Notes under the pieces: model-generated | Database searches by the model: none | What the model was told of the DNA's origin: nothing | Seen by the model: only the letters and a program-made list of their open reading frames with translations | From: Sphingomonas carotinifaciens | Lineage (GTDB): Bacteria; Pseudomonadota; Alphaproteobacteria; Sphingomonadales; Sphingomonadaceae | Length of the DNA: 64,000 nucleotides | Assembly: GCF_009789535.1 (NCBI RefSeq) | Contig: NZ_WSUT01000005.1 | Coordinates: 2,680,001 to 2,744,000 of the forward strand | Reading direction: 5' to 3' | Shown here: positions 1 to 7,838 of the stretch, piece after piece | Numbering within the stretch: the first letter of the stretch is position 1 | How the letters are laid out: each line of letters begins with the position of its first letter | Position numbers and translations under genes: made by a program

Positions 1-633
1 GAAGGCGCTGATCGGCACCGTGCTGGATCCGAGCTGCGCCTTAGACTTGCGCCCCCAGCTCCCGTCATAGCCGACCCACCGCTCGCCGTAATTGTGACAC
101 AGATCGAGGATCACCTTCAGCCCGTCCGCGTGCGCCTGGTCCAGATAATGCTTCACCAGCGATACCGGATTGCGCAGCGGATTGTTGGGATCGCCATAAT
201 GATCGAACAACTGCTCGCCCAACGGGCCGTTCAGCCGGGGCTGTAACCGTTCCCACGAACCCTCCAGCCGGATATGGTCCATCCCCTTGCCGGCATAATA
301 GGCGAAGTGCGACGTCGGCGTGACGAACACCTCTCCGTTCAGATGGCCGGGCAACGAGTCCGCCGCGCCTTCGATCGTCGAGAAGGAAACGCCGGAGCGG
401 AACGGCATGGTGAAGGCGGCTGCGGCCGGTGCGGGCGTCGGCGTCGGGCTCGGAGCGGGTATCGGGCGCCGCGCAGACGCCGATCCCGTGACCACGTCCA
501 CCGCGGCGCTGGCCGATCCGCTGCTGCCACCATCGCCGCCACAACCGGATACGAAGACGGCACTGCCCGCGGCGATCCAGCGCAACAATTCGCGCCGGCC
601 GACCGGGCCTTGATCCACCGGGCTGCGCATCAT
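1..633 (-). CDS. GH5 cellulase-like secreted lipoprotein, C-terminus cut by window edge
   Basis: The frame is open from ATG at 633 to the window edge (211 codons, no stop), so only the N-terminal part is present. A twin-arginine-like segment (GRRELLRWIAAG, about residues 12-23) is followed by a lipobox-like VSGC (Cys31), then a Ser/Ala/Pro-rich linker. The mature part begins with FRSGVSFSTIEG and has RLEGSWERLQP, then VILDLCHNYGERW, which match the first beta strands of a GH5 endoglucanase barrel. The catalytic glutamates would lie in the missing part. A second ATG at 630 could also be the start. Placed beside the EPS operon, it may trim or degrade the polymer; that role is inferred. Family call fairly sure, substrate unknown. 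Confidence 0.72.
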   Translation of the reverse strand, partial: MMRSPVDQGPVGRRELLRWIAAGSAVFVSGCGGDGGSSGSASAAVDVVTGSASARRPIPAPSPTPTPAPAAAAFTMPFRSGVSFSTIEGAADSLPGHLNGEVFVTPTSHFAYYAGKGMDHIRLEGSWERLQPRLNGPLGEQLFDHYGDPNNPLRNPVSLVKHYLDQAHADGLKVILDLCHNYGERWVGYDGSWGRKSKAQLGSSTVPISAF

Positions 634-903
634 GCATGCTCCTGGCAGGTGACGGGGCGGGATAAGCACATAATTACCATGATCAATCTCTCGGGGCACG
701 CGGCCGCCGCACGCGGCGCACGCGCTTTGCTCCGCGCCCGGTGACGTGCCGGGGCGGCTGTTACGATACAGGTGCGGAAGGGATGTGTGTGGAGCGCGGC
801 TACGCCCGGACGTCCGCCCGAGGCTCTCGCGCTCGGGGCAGCGTTCGCCCCGTGCTAATGCTGATGTTTCATATTCAGTGGCGGCAATCGCGGGGCGCGC
901 CCG

Positions 904-1050
904 TTACCGGGCCATCCAGATCACCATTCCCCAGACGATGATGTTGATGGGACATGCGAATATTACCCCCTTCAGCAGCGACGATCGCCAACGCCGTGGC
1001 CGCGTGCGTGCGAGGTCCATCGGTCCGGCAAGGGGAGACGCGTCGATCAT
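904..1050 (-). CDS. Small single-pass membrane protein (48 aa), unknown function
   Basis: The 48-residue frame has a basic N-terminal half (LARTRPRRWRSSLLKG) and then a hydrophobic helix (VIFACPINIIVWGMVIWMAR) ending in Arg, typical of a one-helix inner-membrane protein. ATG 1050 is preceded by AAGAAGG at good spacing, and a sigma70-like promoter lies just upstream. The frame is open further upstream to 1107 but without a better ribosome site. It lies downstream of the EPS operon on the same strand. I do not recognise a family. It could still be a chance frame in a GC-rich gap. Confidence 0.45.
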   Translation of the reverse strand: MIDASPLAGPMDLARTRPRRWRSSLLKGVIFACPINIIVWGMVIWMAR

Positions 1051-1077
1051 GGCCGCCCTTCTTGAGGTAACGACCGG

Positions 1078-1107
1078 ATCATACCTAATATTATTGAGCA
1101 TAAACAA
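1078..1107 (-). promoter_or_regulatory. Putative sigma70-type promoter for the small membrane protein
   Basis: Read on the minus strand, TTGTTT (1107-1102) and TATGAT (1083-1078) are separated by 18 bases in a locally AT-rich patch (CTCAATAATATTAGG). It sits 28-57 bases upstream of ATG 1050. Prediction by eye only. Confidence 0.4.
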
Positions 1108-1181
1108 GTATTCCGAAGGGAGTAGGCGCTCTACCTCCGGTTCGGGTCAACCGCTACTTAAGCAGCATTCTGTCGGTTTTT

Positions 1182-1736
1182 TTACACAATCCGGCCCCAG
1201 CACTCAATATCTTCCTGCGCGCCCACCTCCGGCCATTGCGCCAGACAGCGATGGGCCAGCCGCTTGGCGATTCGGCCGGAAGTCGACAGATGCTCGGCAT
1301 TGGCGATGCTGTCGATCCACAGCGTCCGTACCCCGAACAGCCGCGCCATCAACAGGAAGGGCAGCATCGGCGCCGATCCCGTGGTGATGAAGGCCGCCGG
1401 TCGCTCGCGGACCATCACGACCAGCGCCCGCGCGAAGATCGGCGCAAACCCCTTCAGGCTGAAGCGCGACGCGTCGGGCACCGCATAATAGCGATGCCCG
1501 GCCACCACCTCCGCATAGCTTTCGAAGGTCGAGACATAGGCCACGTCGAACCCCTCGAACGCGGCACGCAGCCGGCGCAACTCCACCCAATGCCCGCCAC
1601 CCGATGCACCGGCCAGGAGGCGCGGACGGCGTGCACCAGACGGCGCGGGCGCCGTCTTGTCGGGAACCGGGCGGGAGGGGCCGCCCTCCCCTCGCCCGCG
1701 TGCCGCCCGTGCCAGCGCGATGGAGCCCGCACCCAT
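1182..1736 (-). CDS. Alg14/PssD-like glycosyltransferase membrane subunit
   Basis: 184 residues. After a Pro/Arg-rich N-terminal extension of about 35 residues comes LLAGASGGGHWVELRRL, the Gly-rich signature of the Alg14/PssD/EpsE family; later segments FITTGSAPMLPFLLMARLFG and LWIDSIANAEHLSTSG fit the same fold. Alg14-type proteins anchor and complete an Alg13-type catalytic partner (GT28 C-terminal half) that transfers a sugar to a lipid-linked acceptor at the cytoplasmic face. The probable partner is encoded separately at 11562-12059. The start overlaps the stop of the upstream export gene (TGATG), which implies translational coupling. It is the last recognisable gene of the minus-strand EPS operon. 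Donor sugar cannot be deduced. Confidence 0.82.
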   Translation of the reverse strand: MGAGSIALARAARGRGEGGPSRPVPDKTAPAPSGARRPRLLAGASGGGHWVELRRLRAAFEGFDVAYVSTFESYAEVVAGHRYYAVPDASRFSLKGFAPIFARALVVMVRERPAAFITTGSAPMLPFLLMARLFGVRTLWIDSIANAEHLSTSGRIAKRLAHRCLAQWPEVGAQEDIECWGRIV

Positions 1737-2299
1737 CAGAAATATCGCTCCACCACGCGGATCGTGTCGCCCGGCAGCACGGGCGCGGATGCGGTGACCG
1801 GCACCGCCACCTCGGCGGGCGCGCCGGCGCGTTTGATGAACACCATCTTCTTCTTGGCGCGGTAGGTGAAGCTGCCGGCATCGGCCACCGCCTGCATCAC
1901 GGTCAGCCCGCTGGCGAAGTCGTACTTGCCGGGCCGGTTGACCTCACCGGAGATATAATAAGGGCGGTATTTGGTCACTTCCGTGCTGACTCGCGGCTGG
2001 CGCACCAGCCCCTTGGCGCCCAGCGCCGCCTCCAGCTTGCGGCTCAACTGGTCCGGGGTCACGTCGCGCACCGGCACCGTGCCCAGCATCGGCATTGCCA
2101 GCGAATCATCGGCCGCGACCATGAATTCGCCACTGAACTCCTCGAACCCGAAGGTGGTGATGCGCAGCTTGTCACCTGCGCCCAGCGTATAGGCGCTGGG
2201 CATCGCGGCGGCGCTCTCCACCGGCAGCGGCTGTGCGGCGCACCCGACCAGCAAGGCCGCTGCCGTCATCGCTCCTGCCATCATCATAGTCTTACGCAT
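1736..2299 (-). CDS. Wza/GelD-like polysaccharide export outer-membrane lipoprotein
   Basis: 187 residues. The N-terminus is a lipoprotein signal with lipobox LVGC (Cys20). A polysaccharide-export domain follows (YTLGAGDKLRITTFG through TPDQLSRKLEAAL, about residues 40-115), then one SLBB-like domain (YYISGEVNRPGKYDF to DTIRVVERYF). Proteins of this family form the outer-membrane channel for capsule or EPS. At about 190 residues it is the short, sphingan-type form lacking the C-terminal amphipathic helix region of E. coli Wza. ATG 2299 is chosen because AGGAG precedes it and because the lipobox fits; a longer upstream frame is poor. It partners with the chain-length protein at 5108-6478. Confidence 0.9.
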   Translation of the reverse strand: MRKTMMMAGAMTAAALLVGCAAQPLPVESAAAMPSAYTLGAGDKLRITTFGFEEFSGEFMVAADDSLAMPMLGTVPVRDVTPDQLSRKLEAALGAKGLVRQPRVSTEVTKYRPYYISGEVNRPGKYDFASGLTVMQAVADAGSFTYRAKKKMVFIKRAGAPAEVAVPVTASAPVLPGDTIRVVERYF

Positions 2300-2342
2300 G
2301 ACCCCACTCCTTCTCCTGACGAATGCCCCCGAACCATCGCCG

Positions 2343-3503
2343 TCACGGCACCGTCGCGACGGTCGCCTCCTGTGGCCACAATGCCGGGCGAACGCCGCCC
2401 CGGCCTCCGGTGGCGCTGCGATAGATGCGCTCGATCTCGTCGGCGATGCCGCTCCACGCAAAGCTCGCCAGCGGTGCCGCCAGTCGCTCGGCGCGGCCGG
2501 CATCGGCCTCGAACACGGCCAGCGCCTCCAGGAACACATCCACCTCACGTCCATAGTCGAACCCGATGGTCAGCCCGGTCCCCAATCGGTCCAGCGTCCG
2601 GCGAAAGGCCGGAATGCCGCTCAGCACCGGGAACAGGCCGGCCGACGCCGCCTCCACCGCGGCAAGTCCGAAGCCCTCATAGCCCGATGGACAGGCATAG
2701 ACGCTGCTGCGCGCGATCAGGTCGCACAAGGCCTCGTCGCTGGGCGACCCGTGGAATTCGACCACATCGTCCAGCGCCAGTTCGTGCGCCGCCAACCGCA
2801 GCTCGGCGATGGTCACGCCCATTTCCTTGCCCGCCACGATCAGGCGCCATGCCGGATCGACTTCGCGCAGGCCGGCGAACCAGGCGAGCAGCCGGTGGAC
2901 GCCCTTGTGCGGTGCCAGCCGTCCGAAATAGATCATCGTCTTCGTGCCCGGCTGCGCCAGTCCGGCGAACTTGGCCACGTCGACGCCATTTTCCACCGGC
3001 ACCACGCGCCCGGCCGCGATCCGGCCGAAGCTGTCCGCATCCTGCAGGCTGGAGGCAATCACCGTGTGATAGCGGGTCAGGGTCGCACGGCTGATCGTCG
3101 CGAACCACAGCCGCTTCATCCGCATGGCAAAGGGGGTGTGAAAGATGCCGCCATGCGACGTCATCACCAGCGCGGCCCGGTGCCGCCAGCGGGTCCAGCC
3201 CAGCGCCTCGGCAAAGAATTCCAGGCCATGGACATGGATGACATCGGGCCGCCCGACCGCGCCCACCACGCCCGGCGCCAGCGGATAGCGGCGGCTGCCG
3301 CGGAACGGCACGCGCACCACCTCGATGCCGTCGATCACCTCGCGCTCCGGCAACCGCGTGCCGTCGCCGTCGAAGATGCGGTCCAGCGTCACCACCCGCA
3401 CCTGATGCCCGGCCCGGCGCTGTTCCTGCGCCAGCAGCGCGACATAATTCTCCATGCCGCCGATGCCGGGGGCATATTGGCGCGTGGCATGCGTGATCCG
3501 CAT
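2343..3503 (-). CDS. Glycosyltransferase family 4
   Basis: 386 residues with a GT-B layout. The N-terminal domain opens with MRITHATRQYAPGIGGMENYV, the usual glycine-rich acceptor-side start. The C-terminal domain has MIYFGRLAPHKGVHRLL and the retaining-enzyme motif EGFGLAAVE (E-x7-E) in the nucleotide-sugar site. It should add a sugar from an NDP donor to the lipid-linked EPS repeat unit on the cytoplasmic side. ATG 3503 has AAAGGA upstream and lies only 10 bases after the sugar transferase stop, consistent with one transcript. Donor and linkage are not predictable from sequence. Confidence 0.9.
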   Translation of the reverse strand: MRITHATRQYAPGIGGMENYVALLAQEQRRAGHQVRVVTLDRIFDGDGTRLPEREVIDGIEVVRVPFRGSRRYPLAPGVVGAVGRPDVIHVHGLEFFAEALGWTRWRHRAALVMTSHGGIFHTPFAMRMKRLWFATISRATLTRYHTVIASSLQDADSFGRIAAGRVVPVENGVDVAKFAGLAQPGTKTMIYFGRLAPHKGVHRLLAWFAGLREVDPAWRLIVAGKEMGVTIAELRLAAHELALDDVVEFHGSPSDEALCDLIARSSVYACPSGYEGFGLAAVEAASAGLFPVLSGIPAFRRTLDRLGTGLTIGFDYGREVDVFLEALAVFEADAGRAERLAAPLASFAWSGIADEIERIYRSATGGRGGVRPALWPQEATVATVP

Positions 3504-3513
3504 TCGGGTCCTT

Positions 3514-4212
3514 TCAATAGGCATTGGGGTCGCGCACCATGCGGGGGATCGTCTTCAGGATGATCGCCAGGTCGAAGGCCAGGCTCCACCGCTCGATATA
3601 TTCGCAGTCGGCACGCACCCGGCGTTCCATGCACGACAGGTCGTGGATCTCGCCGCGAAGGCCCCGGATCTGCGCCAGCCCGGTGATGCCGGGCCGCACC
3701 GCAAACCGCTTCATGTAATCGGCGACCAGCAGCGCATAATGGCGATCATGCGCCAGCGCGTGCGGCCGCGGTCCGACCAGCGACATGTCGCCGCGCAGGA
3801 CGTTGAACAGCTGCGGCAGCTCGTCGATGCTGGTCGCGCGCAGCACCGCACCCAGCGGCGTCACCCGCGCATCGCGGCGCGTGGCATGGCGGATCTCCTC
3901 GCCATTCTCGGTGCAGAACATGGTGCGGAACTTCAGAACCTCGAACGCCTCGCCGTTCAGCCCGCTGCGCCGCTGGCGGAACAGGATGGGCCCGGGGCTG
4001 GTCGCCCGGATCAGCATCGACACCAGGATCAGCGCCGGGAGTACGAAGACGATCAATGCGGATGATACCGCAATATCCAGTATCCGCTTCGATATTGCCG
4101 TAGCCGGATGGTTCTCGACCGCGATGACCCCCGATGTTTGCGTGATATCGTCGGCGACGACACCATCGACATCCAGTATGTCATCGGTTGCGCAGCCATC
4201 GAGGTTCTGCAT
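3514..4212 (-). CDS. Undecaprenyl-phosphate sugar phosphotransferase (EPS priming enzyme)
   Basis: 232 residues. A single N-terminal membrane segment (ILDIAVSSALIVFVLPALIL) precedes the bacterial sugar transferase catalytic domain: SPGPILFRQ, FEVLKFRTM, SIDELPQLFNVLRGDMS and LVGPRP are all present. This is the short form, without the four extra helices and CoA-binding-like domain of WcaJ/WbaP. It transfers sugar-1-phosphate from an NDP-sugar to undecaprenyl phosphate, starting repeat-unit assembly. ATG 4212 has a GGGGG stretch upstream; a TTG at 4224 would add four residues. It is in the operon with GT4 (10-base gap) but separated from the upstream gene by 161 bases containing a hairpin. Confidence 0.92.
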   Translation of the reverse strand: MQNLDGCATDDILDVDGVVADDITQTSGVIAVENHPATAISKRILDIAVSSALIVFVLPALILVSMLIRATSPGPILFRQRRSGLNGEAFEVLKFRTMFCTENGEEIRHATRRDARVTPLGAVLRATSIDELPQLFNVLRGDMSLVGPRPHALAHDRHYALLVADYMKRFAVRPGITGLAQIRGLRGEIHDLSCMERRVRADCEYIERWSLAFDLAIILKTIPRMVRDPNAY

Positions 4213-4321
4213 GTCGACCCCCAATATTCTCAGCGTTGCGCCAAAGAATTTTGCCCCTGTTGCCTCAAGGCTACCCTACCCTGCCGCACCGCCACAAGCC
4301 GCCGGGCCGGTGCATAAGAGG

Positions 4322-4359
4322 GGGCGGCGCTACTCCCCTTGAGAAGACTCGCGCCGCCC
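4322..4359 (-). terminator. GC-rich hairpin between pseudokinase and sugar transferase genes
   Basis: GGGCGGCGC (4322-4330) and GCGCCGCCC (4351-4359) form a perfect 9-bp stem with a 20-base loop, 14 bases after the upstream stop codon. There is no T tract, so it may be an attenuating or mRNA-stabilising hairpin that sets expression ratios in the operon rather than a strong terminator. Confidence 0.45.
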
Positions 4360-4373
4360 GTCCCATATCGGGA

Positions 4374-5108
4374 TCAGGTCGCCAGCAGCGTGCCGACCAG
4401 CGCGGTGCGCATCTCGCCCAGCCGGTCGGCGACGTGGCGGATCGCCTCCACCGGCGTCGAACCACGGCGCACGATCAGGATCGCGGCATCCACTGCCTCG
4501 CACAGCGTCGGGGGATCGTTGTGGGTCATGCCGACATCGACCACCATCATGCCGAAGCTGTCGAGCAGCGGCATCGCCCTTCGGTGGAAGCGCTCGCCGT
4601 CCAGCAGCACCGCCGCGTCCGGCCCGGACCGTCCCGCCACCAGCACCGACAGGTTGCGCACCGCCGACGGCTCGACCAGCGAGCGGGCATCGTCGTCCCC
4701 GGCCAGTGCCGCGGCCAGCCCGGCGGTCTGCGGCATGCCGAGCAGGGCATGCTGCGCCGGACTGGCCAGATTGGCATCGACCAGCACCGTCGGCGTCGCC
4801 GCCTGCGCATAGGAGATGGCCAGGTTGGCCGCGACCACGGACGCCTCGAACGGCGCCCCTATCCCCAGGATCGCCACCGATCGCACCGGCATCGCATCGG
4901 CGCGGGTGGAGGCCGCGATCGACAGCCGCAGCGAGCGGGCCATGCGCGCCACCGGATCGTCCGGGTCATAGGCCGCACGGGCATAGCTGCTCAGCCGCGC
5001 ATCCTCGGGCGCCAGCACCACGTCCGGCTGTGTCCGCCGCGGCTCGTTCTCGTTGGCCTCTACCCGGTCCGCGACGAGCACGCGGTGTTCGCTCGATCGA
5101 ATGCGCAT
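4374..5108 (-). CDS. BY-kinase/GelE-like ATPase-fold protein with degenerate P-loop (probable pseudokinase)
   Basis: 244 residues. The fold resembles the cytoplasmic kinase half of Wzc/CpsD/GelE: a Walker A region (ILGIGAPFEASVVAANLAIS), a Walker A-prime region (TVLVDANLASP) and a Walker B-like strand (FGMMVVDVGM). In active BY-kinases the P-loop reads PGEGKS/T; here the corresponding residues are APFEAS, so the phosphate-binding Lys and Gly residues are gone. The second Asp of the A-prime motif is Asn, and there is no C-terminal tyrosine cluster (tail MRTALVGTLLAT). It follows the chain-length gene with a TGATG overlap, so the pair represents a split Wzc. It is likely a structural regulator of chain length rather than a tyrosine kinase. 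Confidence 0.82.
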   Translation of the reverse strand: MRIRSSEHRVLVADRVEANENEPRRTQPDVVLAPEDARLSSYARAAYDPDDPVARMARSLRLSIAASTRADAMPVRSVAILGIGAPFEASVVAANLAISYAQAATPTVLVDANLASPAQHALLGMPQTAGLAAALAGDDDARSLVEPSAVRNLSVLVAGRSGPDAAVLLDGERFHRRAMPLLDSFGMMVVDVGMTHNDPPTLCEAVDAAILIVRRGSTPVEAIRHVADRLGEMRTALVGTLLAT

Positions 5109-6478
5109 CACATCCCTCCCACGGCATGCGCCCGTCCGTGGCGGAACGGCGCGAAGTTGAAGCTGCCGACGACGGGGACGCCGGTGGCATCGATCAGCCC
5201 GCCCGCGGTACGCACCAGCGGGCGGCTCCATTCGGCCAGCATCGCCGCGATCACGCCCAGCGCCAGCCCGCCCAGCGTCGCGAACAGTAGCAGCAGCGGC
5301 ACGTTCGGGCTGGCGGGAAGCAGCGGCGCGGTGGCACGGTCGATCTGCTGCGCATTGGTGGTCGGCAGGCCGCTTTGCAGCCGCATCAGGTTCAGGCGCT
5401 GGGTGACGTTGTCATACGCCTTCTGCGCGGTGGCCACGTCGTTCTGCAACGCCTCCAACTGGCTCTGATAGCCGGTCATCTGCATCATCCGGGCACGCTG
5501 CTGCGCGACAAGGCCGCTCAGTTGCGCCTCGCGCGTCGCCGCCGCCGAACTGGCGACCCGCACCGACTGGCTGGCCGCCGACGTCTCGCTCGCCAGTCGT
5601 GCGCGCAGCACGTCCAGCTCGCTGCGCGCCGCGACGAGCAGCGGGTGGCTGTCGCCATGCGTCGCCGCCAGCTGGCTGACCTTGGCGTCATTGGCGGCGA
5701 TCTGCTGGCGCAGCATGCCGACGACTGCGGTCTGCTGCACGTCCGGCGATTCCGACACACGCGATCCGGCGCGGGAGCGAAGGTCGGCGGCGCTCGATTC
5801 GGCATTGGCCAACTGGCCCGACAGCGCGTTCAGCCGGTCGGATTCCAGCGCCAGCACATTGCCGTCGATCAGGCCGTGGCTGCGCTGGAAATCGGTCACC
5901 TTGGCTTGTGCCGCCTCCAGGTTGCGGCGCACCTCGTCGGTGCGGCTCTGGAACCAGGTGGCATATTGCTTGGCGGTATCGGTGCTGATCTGCAGCCGCA
6001 TCGTTACGAAGTTGCGGGCAAAGCTGTTCGCCATGCGCGCCGCGAAGGTCGGGTCGGACGCACGGAAGCGCACCGCCAGCACGTTGGTGTCCTTCTCCGG
6101 CGCCACCTCCAGATGGGCCAGCAGGTCGGTGACGATCCAGTTCTCGAAACTGCCCTCGCCCTTGCCTTCCTCCAGCCAGCGGGTGCGCAGTTCGGGATGG
6201 CGGACCAGCCGCTCGTTACGCGCCACGCGCCGGGCCACCGCATCGCTGCGGATGATGTCCGCCTGCGTGCCCAGCATCGACCGGTCGTCCTGTTGCTGGG
6301 GATTGTCCTGCAACGCCGGGTTCGGCCCCCGGTCGTCGAACAACAGCGACGCGGTGGCGACATAGGTGCGCTGCACCGTGGTCAGCCATATCCCCGCCAG
6401 CACCAGCGTGGCGATCAGCACCGCCACGATCAGTTTCCACCGCGCCTTCAGCGCGGCCGCCATATCGGAAGAAAACAT
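5108..6478 (-). CDS. Wzz/GelC-like polysaccharide chain-length determinant
   Basis: 456 residues. Two membrane segments flank a large periplasmic region: TM1 at about residues 15-35 (WKLIVAVLIATLVLAGIWLT) and TM2 near the C-terminus (VPLLLLFATLGGLALGVIAAM). The middle is helical with long Ala/Gln/Asp-rich coiled-coil stretches (VRRNLEAAQAKVTDFQ onward), and a Pro-rich segment (ATAPLLPASPNVP) precedes TM2, as in PCP2a proteins. It should control polymer length and contact the export channel across the periplasm. No kinase domain is attached; the kinase-like partner is the next gene (TGATG overlap). ATG 6478 has AAGGG upstream and fits the expected short cytoplasmic N-terminus. Confidence 0.9.
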   Translation of the reverse strand: MFSSDMAAALKARWKLIVAVLIATLVLAGIWLTTVQRTYVATASLLFDDRGPNPALQDNPQQQDDRSMLGTQADIIRSDAVARRVARNERLVRHPELRTRWLEEGKGEGSFENWIVTDLLAHLEVAPEKDTNVLAVRFRASDPTFAARMANSFARNFVTMRLQISTDTAKQYATWFQSRTDEVRRNLEAAQAKVTDFQRSHGLIDGNVLALESDRLNALSGQLANAESSAADLRSRAGSRVSESPDVQQTAVVGMLRQQIAANDAKVSQLAATHGDSHPLLVAARSELDVLRARLASETSAASQSVRVASSAAATREAQLSGLVAQQRARMMQMTGYQSQLEALQNDVATAQKAYDNVTQRLNLMRLQSGLPTTNAQQIDRATAPLLPASPNVPLLLLFATLGGLALGVIAAMLAEWSRPLVRTAGGLIDATGVPVVGSFNFAPFRHGRAHAVGGM

Positions 6479-6509
6479 CGCCCTTATACCCTCCCTGTTC
6501 TTGGTGCGG

Positions 6510-7838
6510 TCAGGCCGCCTCTGTCTGTCGTTCGCGCGTGGCGAGCTTCGCCAGCAGGAATTGTGGTGCCGCGCCGTCGCGGAAATGGAAGCGCGTGGCC
6601 TGCCGGTCGTCGGCGCGTACCGCCGCGCCGAAGATGGCGGCGTCCGCCTCGTCGCCGACGAAGCTGTCGTGCACCGCCGCCTCGCGTGCGATCCGCTCAA
6701 CCGCGTCGACCGGCTGCGCCGGATCGGCGACCAGCGCGTCGAAGATGTCGGCATCCTCGTGGTTCAGCATCGCCCAGATGGTGAAGGCCCGCGCCAGCCC
6801 GCGATGCGTCGCCTCCAGGTCGATCACCTCGCCGCCGCGCCGCACCGTCTCGATCGCCGCGACGTAGCAGAACAGCTGGACGTGGTAGGGCGACCCGCAC
6901 GAGATCGACGCGATTTCGGCGCGCGCCGCCTCGTCGAAGCGGACCTGCGCACGCTCCGCACCACGGTCGATCAACCGGTGGGTATCCTCGCGCGAGATGC
7001 GCCCAATCGGGATCGGGGTCAGGTGCCGGCGCAGCGAAGGGTGACACAGGATCAGCTCGTCCAGCGTCCGCGCGATGCCGACCAGCAGCACCTGTACCGG
7101 GACCCTCGCGTCCGACAGCAGCTTCATCAGCGTGGCGATCTGGCTGTTCACCGCCTCGCTCTCGACCCGGTCGAACTCGTCCAGGATCAGGATCGTCTGG
7201 CTGTCCGGCGACAGGCGGGACACCAGATCGACCACCTGCCGCGGCCCGAACTCGGCGGACAGCGCCTCGCGCTCGCGGGCGAACAGCGCCTTTTCCGCGA
7301 ACGGCACCGCCGATTCCGGGATGAACGACAGATAGGGCCGCAGCAGCTCGGCAAAGCTCGCCGTCGCCTCGCACGCGGTATAGATCACCACCGCGCCCTG
7401 GCTGTCGGCATAGTCGCCGAACACCTGCGCCAGCGACGTCTTGCCCGACCCCCGCGCACCGTGGATGATCGCGTGCTGGCGGCTGAACAGCACCGCCTCG
7501 AACAGCGTGTCCAGCTTGTCGTCGCGGCCGTGCAGGTCCTTGCGCTGGCGCACCGGATGGGCGGAATCGAACGCCTCGATGATCCGCGCGGTCGCATTCT
7601 TCGCGCCGAACCGGCCCGGCATCCGCTTGGGCGGCAACTCATCGTCCTGCGTCACCGCATCGGCCGTCGCCCGGAAGGAGGGCGACGCCGCCGTTTCCAG
7701 CACCGGCTCTACCGGCTCGGGCAGGCGGCGTGGTGGGGGCGTGCCCATCAGCCACGCCTTCAGGCGTTTCAACCAGCGCGCGGACGTCGATCGATCGTCC
7801 GGATAGGGCGCGGCCAGCATCATCTGCTTGGCCGTCAT
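6510..7838 (-). CDS. AAA-family ATPase in EPS operon
   Basis: 442 residues. An N-terminal region of about 95 residues, rich in Pro and charge, leads to an AAA_16/ExeA-like ATPase domain: Walker A GARGSGKT (residues 127-134), Walker B ILILDEFDRV, a sensor-like VLLVGIART and an arginine-containing second subdomain. The C-terminal quarter looks like a winged-helix segment. No membrane helix is evident. Its ATG overlaps the stop of the polymerase gene (ATGA), so the two are translationally coupled, and the chain-length gene follows after 31 bases. Similar ATPases occur in EPS loci with exosortase-type systems, but I do not know the biochemical role here. It may drive or gate polymer assembly in place of the P-loop-less kinase homologue; this is speculation. 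Confidence 0.8.
   Translation of the reverse strand: MTAKQMMLAAPYPDDRSTSARWLKRLKAWLMGTPPPRRLPEPVEPVLETAASPSFRATADAVTQDDELPPKRMPGRFGAKNATARIIEAFDSAHPVRQRKDLHGRDDKLDTLFEAVLFSRQHAIIHGARGSGKTSLAQVFGDYADSQGAVVIYTACEATASFAELLRPYLSFIPESAVPFAEKALFAREREALSAEFGPRQVVDLVSRLSPDSQTILILDEFDRVESEAVNSQIATLMKLLSDARVPVQVLLVGIARTLDELILCHPSLRRHLTPIPIGRISREDTHRLIDRGAERAQVRFDEAARAEIASISCGSPYHVQLFCYVAAIETVRRGGEVIDLEATHRGLARAFTIWAMLNHEDADIFDALVADPAQPVDAVERIAREAAVHDSFVGDEADAAIFGAAVRADDRQATRFHFRDGAAPQFLLAKLATRERQTEAA

Noticed and set aside
65..637. 190-codon minus-strand frame starting one ATG upstream of the GH5 gene
   Set aside because: It lacks domains, and the overlapping frame from 633 has a lipoprotein signal and GH5 motifs.
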